Below, piece by piece: positions 26,458 to 34,028 of a DNA stretch of 59,078 nucleotides. The notes under the pieces are model-generated. The model searched no databases and was not told where the DNA came from. It was given only the letters and a program-made list of their open reading frames with translations. The DNA is from Alistipes sp. (GTDB lineage Bacteria; Bacteroidota; Bacteroidia; Bacteroidales; Rikenellaceae): assembly GCA_017465605.1 (NCBI GenBank), contig JAFTVW010000020.1, positions 1 to 59,078 of the forward strand. The letters run 5' to 3'. A program made the position numbers and the translations under genes. The first letter of the stretch is position 1; each line of letters begins with the position of its first letter.

Positions 26458-26861
26458 GTAGAGGAATAGAGAATTGCAATCCCGGAAACATTCGTCGTTC
26501 GAGGGTGAGTTATAAGGGCGAGGTGCACCCCTCACAAGATAAAGCCTTCAAGCAGTTTGAGTCGATGGAGTGGGGATATAGAGCTATGTTTGTGTTGCTC
26601 GATACCTATCGGGTGAGATATGGGCTCTGTACGTTGCGCGAGATGATTTCGCGTTACGCTCCACCTGAGGAGAATCATACGGCACTCTATATCGATGCTG
26701 TGTGTGATGCGACAGGAATAGGGGCCGATGAGCCGCTTAACACTCGTTGTAGGGAGGATATGGTGCCTGTGGTGGCTGCTATGTCGAGAGTGGAGAACGG
26801 TTGTGCGGCCAATCGTAGGGAGGTTGAACGAGGTTTTGATTTGACTTGCTGGGATTGTTAA
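26454..26861 (+). CDS. P5-like structural/lytic protein
   Basis: 135 aa, no signal peptide. The N-terminus Ser-Arg-Gly-Ile-Glu-Asn-Cys-Asn-Pro-Gly-Asn-Ile-Arg and the following Phe-Lys-Gln-Phe-Glu-Ser-Met-Glu-Trp-Gly-Tyr-Arg-Ala match the family annotated as structural protein P5 in Bacteroidetes, related to phage muramidases. Several Cys residues cluster at the C-terminus (Cys-Trp-Asp-Cys). Together with the holin it could form a two-gene release module. It is the last gene of the cassette. No clear intrinsic terminator follows. Confidence 0.7.
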   Translation: MSRGIENCNPGNIRRSRVSYKGEVHPSQDKAFKQFESMEWGYRAMFVLLDTYRVRYGLCTLREMISRYAPPEENHTALYIDAVCDATGIGADEPLNTRCREDMVPVVAAMSRVENGCAANRREVERGFDLTCWDC

Positions 26862-26910
26862 ATTATTGTTAAAGATGGTTTTTTGATATGGCAATATGAT
26901 GTATGATTAT

Positions 26911-26918
26911 TATCTTTG
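26911..26918 (+). promoter_or_regulatory. -7 element before the phosphate transporter
   Basis: TATCTTTG fits TAnnTTTG. A TTTG at 26882-26885 is 25 nt upstream, a little too far for a standard -33. The predicted start near 26925 is beyond an upstream ATG at 26903, which supports ATG 27014 as the start of translation. Confidence 0.5.
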
Positions 26919-27013
26919 AGCCAGTAAATGTGCCTAAATGTCCAATTTTTCATTCGGCCGATTTTGATTTGGAGTGGCGAGAATGGGGTTTGGCAGGGCA
27001 GAAAAACCATTTT

Positions 27014-29236
27014 ATGAGCGAATTATATACTATTATGCTTGCCGTGTTGGCTGTGTTGGCCATCTCGGGTCTTTATGTCGGCGTGACAAATGACGCTGTG
27101 AATTTCCTTAATGCTGCAATCGGCTCGAAGGTGGCTAAGATGCGTACAATCTTGGCGGTGGCTTCGGTGGGTATTATTATCGGAGTGTTGACCTCGACCG
27201 GAATGATGGAAGTGGCCCGTAGCGGTATGTTCAATCCGGGATTGTTTACCTTCCACGAAATTATGATTTTGTATGTGAGTGTGATGTTTGCAAATGTGAT
27301 TTTGCTGGATATCTACAACTCGCTCGGATTGCCCACTTCAACCACAGTTGCATTGGTTTTCAGCTTGTTGGGAGCTGCTATTGCGGTGTCGCTGTATAAG
27401 ATTTCGGGCGACCCCACGCTCTCGATTGCAAGTTTGGGCGGATTCATCAACACCACTCGCGCTATGGGAGTTATCTCGGCAATCTTGTTGTCGGTAGTTA
27501 TCGCATTCATCTTTGGTACAATCATAATGTGGATTTCGCGCTTCATTTTCTCGTTCCGTTACTTGGGATTGTTCCGTAAGTTTGGTGCGGTTTGGTGTGG
27601 TGCGTCGTTTACGGCAATTGCTTACTTCGCAGTCTTTAAGGCGTTGAAGGGTGTGCTGGCGGGTACGGCAATGTATGTATGGATTAATGATAATTTGCTT
27701 ATATCGCTGATTTTGTGCTGGATTGTATGCTCGATTATCTTGCAGTTTATGCAGCTATTCCGCATCAATATCTTGCGAATTAATATCCTTTCGGGTACGT
27801 TTGCTTTGGCGTTGGCCTTTGCGGGTAACGACCTTGTGAACTTTATCGGAGTGCCTTTGGCGGGTCTCGATTCTTATAATATCGCCAAGGAGGCTGGCTC
27901 GACCACAATTCTGATGGAAGGATTGAAGGAGAATCTGCCTGCGCAGTTCATCTGGTTGATTTTGTCGGGCGTGGTGATGATTGTAACACTCTGGACTTCG
28001 ACAAAATCTATGCACGTGTCGCAGACCGAGATTTCGCTTGCAGGTCAGGGCGACGATATGATTTCGGGTGAGCAGGATTCTAACGTGTTCTCTCGTTCTA
28101 TCGTGCGTGCTTCGCTCGGTATGTCGAACTTCTTCGATAAGGTATTCCCCGAGTCGGTCAAGAGCTATGTGGGTAGCCGCTTCGAGTATGAGGACGTGGA
28201 GAAGAATGGCGCACCTTACGATAAGATTCGTGCTGTTGTGAACCTCACAACTGCCGCGTTGCTTATATCGGTGGGTACATCGTTCAAATTGCCCCTTTCG
28301 ACAACTTACGTCTGCTTTATGGTGGCGATGGGTTCGTCGCTTGCCGATAAGGCGTGGGGCCGAGAGTCGGCTGTTCACCGTATTACAGGTGTGATGACCG
28401 TTGTGATGGGCTGGTTCGTTACCGGTATCGGTGCATTTATCATCGCTATCGCAGTGGGATTGTTGCTCATTTGGGGCGGCACGATTGCTTTTGCGGTAGT
28501 TACTGTGGCTTGCGCTTATATGCTTGTGAAGAGTAACTTCATCGATGCCAAGAAGAAGGAGGAGAAGAGCGAGAGCATTGCCGACAACGACCAAGTGGAT
28601 TCTGTTGTTGGCGAAGTTTGCCGAATGATGAAGGTTTCGACTCAGATTTACGACCGCACGTTGGTTGCTGTATTCAAGGAGGATAGAAAGGCTTTGAAGG
28701 AGCTTGTGCGTGAAGCAACCGAGATGTACGACCAGTGCCACAAGATTAAGTATAGTCTAATGCCGGCATTGCGTAAGATGAAGGGCTCGGGATTGGAGCT
28801 TTCGCTCTACTATATTCAGGTGGTTGATTACTTGAACGAGATGGCTAAGGCGTTGGTACACATCACACGTCCTGCATTTGACCATATCGACAACAACCAC
28901 AAGGGATTGTCGGAGGAGCAGACCGAGGACTTGAAGCATATCAACGACGATGTGGCCGAGATTTACGGCAACATCAACCGTATGCTTACCGAGAACGACT
29001 TCCGCGATATTGATGTGGTGCTTACTATGCGTGACGAGCTCTTCGAGCGTATCGCAGCTACCACAAAGTCGGAGTTGAAGCGTATCAACAATGGTGAGGG
29101 TAACACTAAGGCGAGCTTGTTCTACCTCAATATTATGAGCGAAACAAAGGCAATGGTGTTGCAGGCGCGTAACCTTTTGAAGGCTCAGCGTTACTTCCTC
29201 GAACACTCTGGTATGCCAAAGAACTGGTACAGATAA
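27014..29236 (+). CDS. PiT-family inorganic phosphate transporter with PhoU-like domain
   Basis: 740 aa from ATG 27014; the in-frame ATG at 26903 would add 37 hydrophilic residues that do not fit the family. Two PiT half-repeats are seen: Gly-Val-Thr-Asn-Asp-Ala-Val-Asn-Phe-Leu-Asn near residues 21-31 and Ala-Gly-Asn-Asp-Leu-Val-Asn-Phe-Ile-Gly-Val near 267-277. Each lies in a block of membrane helices, ending near residue 515. The remaining 220 residues are a soluble helical PhoU-like domain. PiT proteins import phosphate with a cation. The fused PhoU-like part probably regulates flux. It is transcribed alone and ends in a strong terminator. Confidence 0.9.
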   Translation: MSELYTIMLAVLAVLAISGLYVGVTNDAVNFLNAAIGSKVAKMRTILAVASVGIIIGVLTSTGMMEVARSGMFNPGLFTFHEIMILYVSVMFANVILLDIYNSLGLPTSTTVALVFSLLGAAIAVSLYKISGDPTLSIASLGGFINTTRAMGVISAILLSVVIAFIFGTIIMWISRFIFSFRYLGLFRKFGAVWCGASFTAIAYFAVFKALKGVLAGTAMYVWINDNLLISLILCWIVCSIILQFMQLFRINILRINILSGTFALALAFAGNDLVNFIGVPLAGLDSYNIAKEAGSTTILMEGLKENLPAQFIWLILSGVVMIVTLWTSTKSMHVSQTEISLAGQGDDMISGEQDSNVFSRSIVRASLGMSNFFDKVFPESVKSYVGSRFEYEDVEKNGAPYDKIRAVVNLTTAALLISVGTSFKLPLSTTYVCFMVAMGSSLADKAWGRESAVHRITGVMTVVMGWFVTGIGAFIIAIAVGLLLIWGGTIAFAVVTVACAYMLVKSNFIDAKKKEEKSESIADNDQVDSVVGEVCRMMKVSTQIYDRTLVAVFKEDRKALKELVREATEMYDQCHKIKYSLMPALRKMKGSGLELSLYYIQVVDYLNEMAKALVHITRPAFDHIDNNHKGLSEEQTEDLKHINDDVAEIYGNINRMLTENDFRDIDVVLTMRDELFERIAATTKSELKRINNGEGNTKASLFYLNIMSETKAMVLQARNLLKAQRYFLEHSGMPKNWYR

Positions 29237-29277
29237 TAGGAATTTAGAATTCAATATTCTAAATTCAGAATTGATTA

Positions 29278-29318
29278 ATACTCTATCTAGCGTTGCGTTA
29301 GATAGAGTATTTTTTTTG
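29278..29318 (+). terminator. Intrinsic terminator of the phosphate transporter
   Basis: Perfect 12-bp stem ATACTCTATCTA (29278-29289) / TAGATAGAGTAT (29299-29310), 9-nt loop, then eight T. Confidence 0.9.
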
Positions 29319-29439
29319 CATCATTACCTTGTTTTATTGTTAGGTGTCAACGGATTCATAAAACAGCCGTAAGAGAGTGTCATTCCATATTATCTTCCCT
29401 GCTTTCTCCTGTGAAGAGGTGCAGAATGAAGTAGGTGTA

Positions 29440-29484
29440 TATAAAACGAAACGGGTGCTACGAATCGTATCGCAGCACCCGTTT
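29440..29484 (-). terminator. Intrinsic terminator of the first GH123-like gene
   Basis: Arms AAACGGGTGCT (29449-29459) and AGCACCCGTTT (29474-29484), loop of 14 nt. On the minus strand the stem is followed by CGTTTTAT. It lies about 20 nt beyond the stop codon of the 29504-31252 gene. Confidence 0.7.
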
Positions 29485-29503
29485 GTGTTAATTAGCCGAA
29501 GAA

Positions 29504-31252
29504 CTATTTGCGGGCAGCCTCGTCGAGAGCCTTGCGAGCCTCCATCATAATCTCCAACCAAGGTTGTTTATGGTCGGTGATTTTTGTGTTGCGAATCTTC
29601 TCCAATACAGCATCTACACCACTCATATCGGCTCCTGCGGCACGCAGTGCGCGAACCTTCTCCGATACCTCGATACCGTCAATCAAACGCTCAAAGCGCA
29701 TAGATGAGCGGTTGAAAGGATATACCAAGTATGTGTCGCCTGCCATCCAACCTCCGAAGCGAGAGTCGTATTGTGGGTTCTCGGCCCACGAGTTGTAGGC
29801 CCAACGCAAGAATCCATCGTAATCGTGAGCGATATTCTTCCAACCCAAAAGTTCGGCCTCGTAGGGCTGAGAGGTTGTGAATGTGTTGGGGTATGCGGGT
29901 GTGCAGCATACATAGAATGTAGTGGTGTAACCCTGAGCTCGACGCTTAATGATATCCTCGGGAGTTACTGTCTGGTGGCGCATTGCGGCACACACGTCGC
30001 GCATCATAGTGAACTTCTCGTAAGAGCGGTGGTTGTCGGCCAATGCAAAGCCCATCTCAGGTGCGCACTCCATCAACACCTTAGCAGCAGCCTGCATAGC
30101 CTCGGGTGAACGCTCGTCCATTGCAATATTGGTGATTTTGAGCCAGCCCTTAGACTCCAAGTGCTTCTTGAAGTCCTTCAAGAATGGCTTCCAAATAACG
30201 GGGAAGATGGGTGTGTTAGGCTCGGCCTTCACGGTAACAACCTTGCCCTCCTTCTCGTCGAAATACTCCAACTCACAGTTCCAGGGCACCATTGAGTAGC
30301 AATTGATGTACTTGTTGATACCGATTCCGAGCATAAACTCTACCCAACGGTCGAATACCTTGTAGTCGTAGCTCCAAGAGCCGTCCTTATGCTTTGTCCA
30401 CTTAATCATAGGCTCGTAGGCGTAGTAGCACTGGTGATTCCAGGGGTCTTTGTTGAGGGTAGCGGTGATAACCTTTTGGCCAGCATTGCGCAAACGCTCC
30501 ATCACTGGTTTCATTGCCTCAAAGTGAGCATCGCTCCATAACTCTACACCGTGAGCATAAGCTACCGACGATGGGTGCTGCCACAAATCGAGGTGGAAAC
30601 GCCACTCGGAAGCGGGCTTCAAAGTCTTGTTCAATACCTCTACCTCCAATGGGAGCTTAGTTGTACCCCAGCCGTTGTGGCTTACGACAACCTCTGCGGT
30701 GTAGGTGCCAGCCTCGACATCACGAGGAATTTCAAGGCTAACCCATACGGGACGTGTGGTGCAAGCTGCCATATCGAAGCGTGAGAGTGTGTCGAGCATA
30801 TCGGGAGCGATAACTGCCGGGCCACCCTTTTTGAATTTATTGTAGGTTGGCTCGTCGGCCAATGTGTAGCGCACGAAACGAGTCTCGGCGATAGATGCGG
30901 GCATTGAGCCTGCCGAAGAGGTGAAATCGCTGACTGTGCACTCTATGCCATTGATAGCCTTAGAACTCCACAATACGATTTGAGCCGATGCACGCTCACC
31001 CTTCCAAGCAGTGATGTGGAAAGGCTGGTTTGATACCTTCTCGGGGACGATGCTACGAGCATATTGGCTCTCGGGGCAACCCCACGCAGCATTGAGTTTG
31101 CCACTCACGCCAGTCCAAGCAGTCTGCTGCTCAGGGGTGAGAGCTACTGGATCGTCGGCCTCGGCAAAGGTCTCAACGGGTACATACTCTTGGCAGCTTG
31201 CGATGGTTGCTGCTGCCATTAAAGCAAATGTTAGATTTTTTAATGTTTTCAT
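29504..31252 (-). CDS. GH123-like lipoprotein glycosidase (paralogue 1)
   Basis: 582 aa from ATG 31252; a longer start at 31285 precedes the signal peptide and lies close to the predicted transcription start. The lipobox is Ile-Ala-Ser-Cys20, so it is a lipoprotein, perhaps surface exposed. An N-terminal beta-sandwich (about 60-240) precedes a TIM-barrel catalytic region. The latter carries Thr-Asn-Ile-Ala-Met-Asp-Glu-Arg-Ser-Pro-Glu-Ala-Met, whose Asp-Glu pair matches the catalytic pair of GH123 beta-N-acetylgalactosaminidases (substrate-assisted mechanism). It is closely similar over its length to the next gene upstream, a tandem duplicate. The likely substrate is amino-sugar-containing host glycan; this is inferred. 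Confidence 0.8.
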   Translation of the reverse strand: MKTLKNLTFALMAAATIASCQEYVPVETFAEADDPVALTPEQQTAWTGVSGKLNAAWGCPESQYARSIVPEKVSNQPFHITAWKGERASAQIVLWSSKAINGIECTVSDFTSSAGSMPASIAETRFVRYTLADEPTYNKFKKGGPAVIAPDMLDTLSRFDMAACTTRPVWVSLEIPRDVEAGTYTAEVVVSHNGWGTTKLPLEVEVLNKTLKPASEWRFHLDLWQHPSSVAYAHGVELWSDAHFEAMKPVMERLRNAGQKVITATLNKDPWNHQCYYAYEPMIKWTKHKDGSWSYDYKVFDRWVEFMLGIGINKYINCYSMVPWNCELEYFDEKEGKVVTVKAEPNTPIFPVIWKPFLKDFKKHLESKGWLKITNIAMDERSPEAMQAAAKVLMECAPEMGFALADNHRSYEKFTMMRDVCAAMRHQTVTPEDIIKRRAQGYTTTFYVCCTPAYPNTFTTSQPYEAELLGWKNIAHDYDGFLRWAYNSWAENPQYDSRFGGWMAGDTYLVYPFNRSSMRFERLIDGIEVSEKVRALRAAGADMSGVDAVLEKIRNTKITDHKQPWLEIMMEARKALDEAARK

Positions 31253-31310
31253 TCTTTGTGGTATTTGTATATGTTTGAATTTCAATGTGAATATTCGCGC
31301 TTAATGTTTG

Positions 31311-31318
31311 CAAATATA
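31311..31318 (-). promoter_or_regulatory. -7 element of GH123-like paralogue 1
   Basis: The minus strand reads TATATTTG, with GTTG 18 nt upstream as a near -33. The predicted start is near 31305-31298, about 50 nt before the ATG at 31252. Confidence 0.55.
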
Positions 31319-31384
31319 TGTAAAAAAAATATATAGCAACTCTTTTGTTGAGTTTATTTGCAATTTAGTGTGATTTTTTTCTGA

Positions 31385-31422
31385 TAAATAAGGGGCTGCT
31401 AACAAACTTGTCTGGCAGCCCC
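31385..31422 (-). terminator. Intrinsic terminator of the second GH123-like gene
   Basis: Perfect 8-bp GC-rich stem GGGGCTGC (31392-31399) / GCAGCCCC (31415-31422) with a 15-nt loop. On the minus strand it is followed by TTATTTAT. It separates the two paralogues, so they are independent transcription units. Confidence 0.75.
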
Positions 31423-31445
31423 AAATGGAATCTATAATGCAAAGA

Positions 31446-33179
31446 TTATTTGCGTGAAGCCTTGTCGAGAGCTGCACGAGCCTCAGCTACAACCTTGTCC
31501 CAGGGCTGGGTGTGGTCGGTAACGTTGCCCTTGCTAATCTTCGCCAATACTGCATCAATAGCCGATACATCTACACCTTCGCGGCGCAACTGGCGTACCT
31601 TCTCGGCAACCTCGATACCATCACGCAAACGCTCGAAACGGATTGATGTGCGGTTCTCAGGATATACCAAGTAAGTGTCTGCTGATGTCCAGCCGCCGTA
31701 ACGAGAATCGTTTACGGGATCAGCAGGCCAAGAGTTGTAGGCCCAACGCAACATACCATCGTAGTCGCGTGACAAGCCAAACCAACCGAGGAACTCAGCC
31801 TCGTAGGGGTGTGAGTGGGTGAAGGTGTTGGGGTAGAGTGGGCCGCAGCAAACGTAGAATGTGGTATTCTGACCTGCTGCACGACGCTTTGCGATATCCT
31901 CCAACGATACGAACTGGTGCTGTGCAACACATACGTCGCGCATAACATTGAACTTCTTGAATGACTCGTGGTTGTCGGCGATAGCAAATCCCATCTCTGG
32001 CGCGTGCTTCTTCAATACGTCAACAGCAGCCTGCATAGCCTCAGGAGCGCGCTCGTCCATAGCGATATTGGTGAATGACAACCAACCTTTTGCCTTCAAG
32101 TGCTTGGTGAAGTCCTTCAAGAAGGGCTCCCAAATCTTTGGGAAGATAGGCTTGCCGGGTTCAGCCTTAACAGTTACCATCTTGCCCTCCTTCTCGTCGA
32201 AGTAGTGAAGCTCGCAGTTCCAGGGTACCATAGAGTAGCAGTTAATCATCTTGTTGATACCCAGGCCGAGCATCATCTCAACCCAACGGTCGAATACCTT
32301 ATAGTCGTAGCTCCAAGAGCCGTCCTTGTGCTTTGTCCACTTAATCATATCCTCATAGGCATCATAGCACTGGTGGTTCCAGGGGTCTTTGTTGAGTGTT
32401 GCGGTGATAACCTTCTGACCAGCATCAGCAAGACGTGCCATCAAAGGCTTCATAGCTGCAAAGTGCTCGTCGCTCCACAACTTCAAACCCTGTGCGCGTG
32501 CAACAGAGGTGGGGTGCTGCCACAAATCGAGGTGGTAAGCCCACTTGTCGGCAGTTGCCAAAGTGTGCTTCTGAACCTCTACCTGCAATGGGAGGCGAAC
32601 CTTGCCACAACCCTCGTGAGAGATTGTAACCTCAGACGTGTAGATACCCTCGGCAGCGTCTTGTGGAACATCGATTGTAACCCAAACAGGGCGAGTGGTG
32701 CGTGCCTGCATATCGAAACGGTCCAACTCGTCAATCATATCGGGCTGGATAGTTGTGCCCTTCTTCACCTTGAAACGCTCGTCAGAGATGGTGTAACGTA
32801 CGAAACGAGCCTTAGCAATCGAAGCGGGGAGAGTAACATTGCCCGACTTGAAATCTGCAATCTCACACTTCACACCGTTAGCACCCTTAGCTGTCCAAAG
32901 TACGATTTGAGCCGACTGACGCTCTCCCTTCCAAGCCACAACTTTGAGTGTCTCGTTGCATACATCGGCGGGTACTTCGCTACGGCCGTAACGCCAATCA
33001 ATCGAGCCCCAGCCGCCGTTGAGGGTCTTTTTAACCTCGCCCCACTTAGCCTCAGCCTCAGGAGTGAGAGCTACGGGGTCGGCTACCTCGACAAATGTGT
33101 CAACGGGGACATACTCCTTGCAACCTACGATGGTCACTGCCGCCATTGCGACAAACAAAAATTGTTTAATTGTTCTCAT
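31446..33179 (-). CDS. GH123-like lipoprotein glycosidase (paralogue 2)
   Basis: 577 aa. Lipoprotein signal with Ile-Val-Gly-Cys20, then Lys-Glu-Tyr-Val-Pro-Val. The domains are the same as in its neighbour: N-terminal beta-sandwich, then a catalytic barrel with Thr-Asn-Ile-Ala-Met-Asp-Glu-Arg-Ala-Pro-Glu-Ala-Met. Shared blocks such as Lys-Val-Ile-Thr-Ala-Thr-Leu-Asn-Lys-Asp-Pro-Trp-Asn-His-Gln-Cys-Tyr are identical in both proteins. The mature N-terminus and the C-terminal 50 residues differ more. It has its own promoter-like -7 box and terminator. The function is probably removal of terminal N-acetylgalactosamine from host glycans, by family. Confidence 0.8.
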   Translation of the reverse strand: MRTIKQFLFVAMAAVTIVGCKEYVPVDTFVEVADPVALTPEAEAKWGEVKKTLNGGWGSIDWRYGRSEVPADVCNETLKVVAWKGERQSAQIVLWTAKGANGVKCEIADFKSGNVTLPASIAKARFVRYTISDERFKVKKGTTIQPDMIDELDRFDMQARTTRPVWVTIDVPQDAAEGIYTSEVTISHEGCGKVRLPLQVEVQKHTLATADKWAYHLDLWQHPTSVARAQGLKLWSDEHFAAMKPLMARLADAGQKVITATLNKDPWNHQCYDAYEDMIKWTKHKDGSWSYDYKVFDRWVEMMLGLGINKMINCYSMVPWNCELHYFDEKEGKMVTVKAEPGKPIFPKIWEPFLKDFTKHLKAKGWLSFTNIAMDERAPEAMQAAVDVLKKHAPEMGFAIADNHESFKKFNVMRDVCVAQHQFVSLEDIAKRRAAGQNTTFYVCCGPLYPNTFTHSHPYEAEFLGWFGLSRDYDGMLRWAYNSWPADPVNDSRYGGWTSADTYLVYPENRTSIRFERLRDGIEVAEKVRQLRREGVDVSAIDAVLAKISKGNVTDHTQPWDKVVAEARAALDKASRK

Positions 33180-33265
33180 AGAATTGATAGTTAGTATTTA
33201 TTGTTAATATTTTTGTCTTTGCGCAAAAGGGTGCGACTATGCTGTCACAATCCGCATATTACTTA

Positions 33266-33273
33266 CAAATATA
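33266..33273 (-). promoter_or_regulatory. -7 element of GH123-like paralogue 2
   Basis: The minus strand reads TATATTTG, about 87 nt before the ATG. No good -33 is seen. It is divergent from the promoter of the FNT gene 80 bp away. Confidence 0.5.
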
Positions 33274-33346
33274 AGAAAAAATACCTTAACAGAGGCTTTG
33301 AATCCAATTTTATTCTTCCCGTAGCCTATAATTACACTATTATTTA

Positions 33347-33354
33347 TATCTTTG
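33347..33354 (+). promoter_or_regulatory. -7 element of the FNT gene
   Basis: TATCTTTG fits the consensus and lies 24 nt before the ATG at 33378. The -33 element is weak. Confidence 0.55.
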
Positions 33355-33377
33355 CCACATACTTAATATGATTAAAA

Positions 33378-33992
33378 ATGCGATTCAAAGAACTATATAA
33401 CACATTTGTTCTAGCCATATTGGCTGGTTTGATGATTGGTTTTGGCGGCGTAATATATCTGATGTGCCCCAACCGTATGGTGGGAGCTTTGCTCTTCTCG
33501 TTTGGTCTGCTTACAATCATCTGTCAGGGTTTTGCGCTCTATACGGGGCGTATTGGATATTTTCGACAGTATGGTTTGGCGAGTATTCTCACAACTATTG
33601 TCGGTAACTTTGTGGGTACGGGCCTTGTGGGCTTGGCATTTCGCCTGACACGCCATACGGTCGATATAGAGTCGGTGGTGGCTCCCAAGTTGGCCGACTC
33701 ATCGCTGAGCATATTCCTGCTCTCGATTGGTTGCGGTGTGATGATGTATTTGGCCGTTGACTCTTATCGTAAATCCAAGTCGTGGTTGTTTGTTGTGATG
33801 CCCATCGTGGTATTCATTCTCAGTGGGTTGGAGCACTCGATTGCAAATATGTTCTATCTTACGCTCGCAGGGGCGTGGGGCGTAGATGCTCTGCGTATTA
33901 CGCTCATTGCGTTGGTGGGCAATGCCGTTGGTAGCTGGTTGATTAACTCTGCCAACTTTGTAATCAAGGAGCGTGGTGCGGATACAAAATAA
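33378..33992 (+). CDS. Formate/nitrite transporter (FNT) family membrane protein
   Basis: 204 aa, about six hydrophobic helices (approximately 9-31, 35-54, 66-90, 107-126, 133-154 and 163-192). The FNT signature Gly-Leu-Glu-His-Ser-Ile-Ala-Asn-Met-Phe-Tyr occurs near residues 150-160. FNT pentamers conduct small monovalent anions such as formate, nitrite or hydrosulfide. The protein is shorter than the usual 250-290 aa, with short loops, but all helices seem present. The S46 peptidase follows after 36 nt and could be co-transcribed. The anion carried cannot be told from the sequence. Confidence 0.8.
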   Translation: MRFKELYNTFVLAILAGLMIGFGGVIYLMCPNRMVGALLFSFGLLTIICQGFALYTGRIGYFRQYGLASILTTIVGNFVGTGLVGLAFRLTRHTVDIESVVAPKLADSSLSIFLLSIGCGVMMYLAVDSYRKSKSWLFVVMPIVVFILSGLEHSIANMFYLTLAGAWGVDALRITLIALVGNAVGSWLINSANFVIKERGADTK

Positions 33993-34028
33993 ATAATAAA
34001 GAAACAAATTCAACGAAGTTATAATATT

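Noticed and set aside
17777-26861. Complete, inducible prophage
   Set aside because: No integrase, repressor, replication, terminase or tail-tube gene and no flanking att-like repeat were found.
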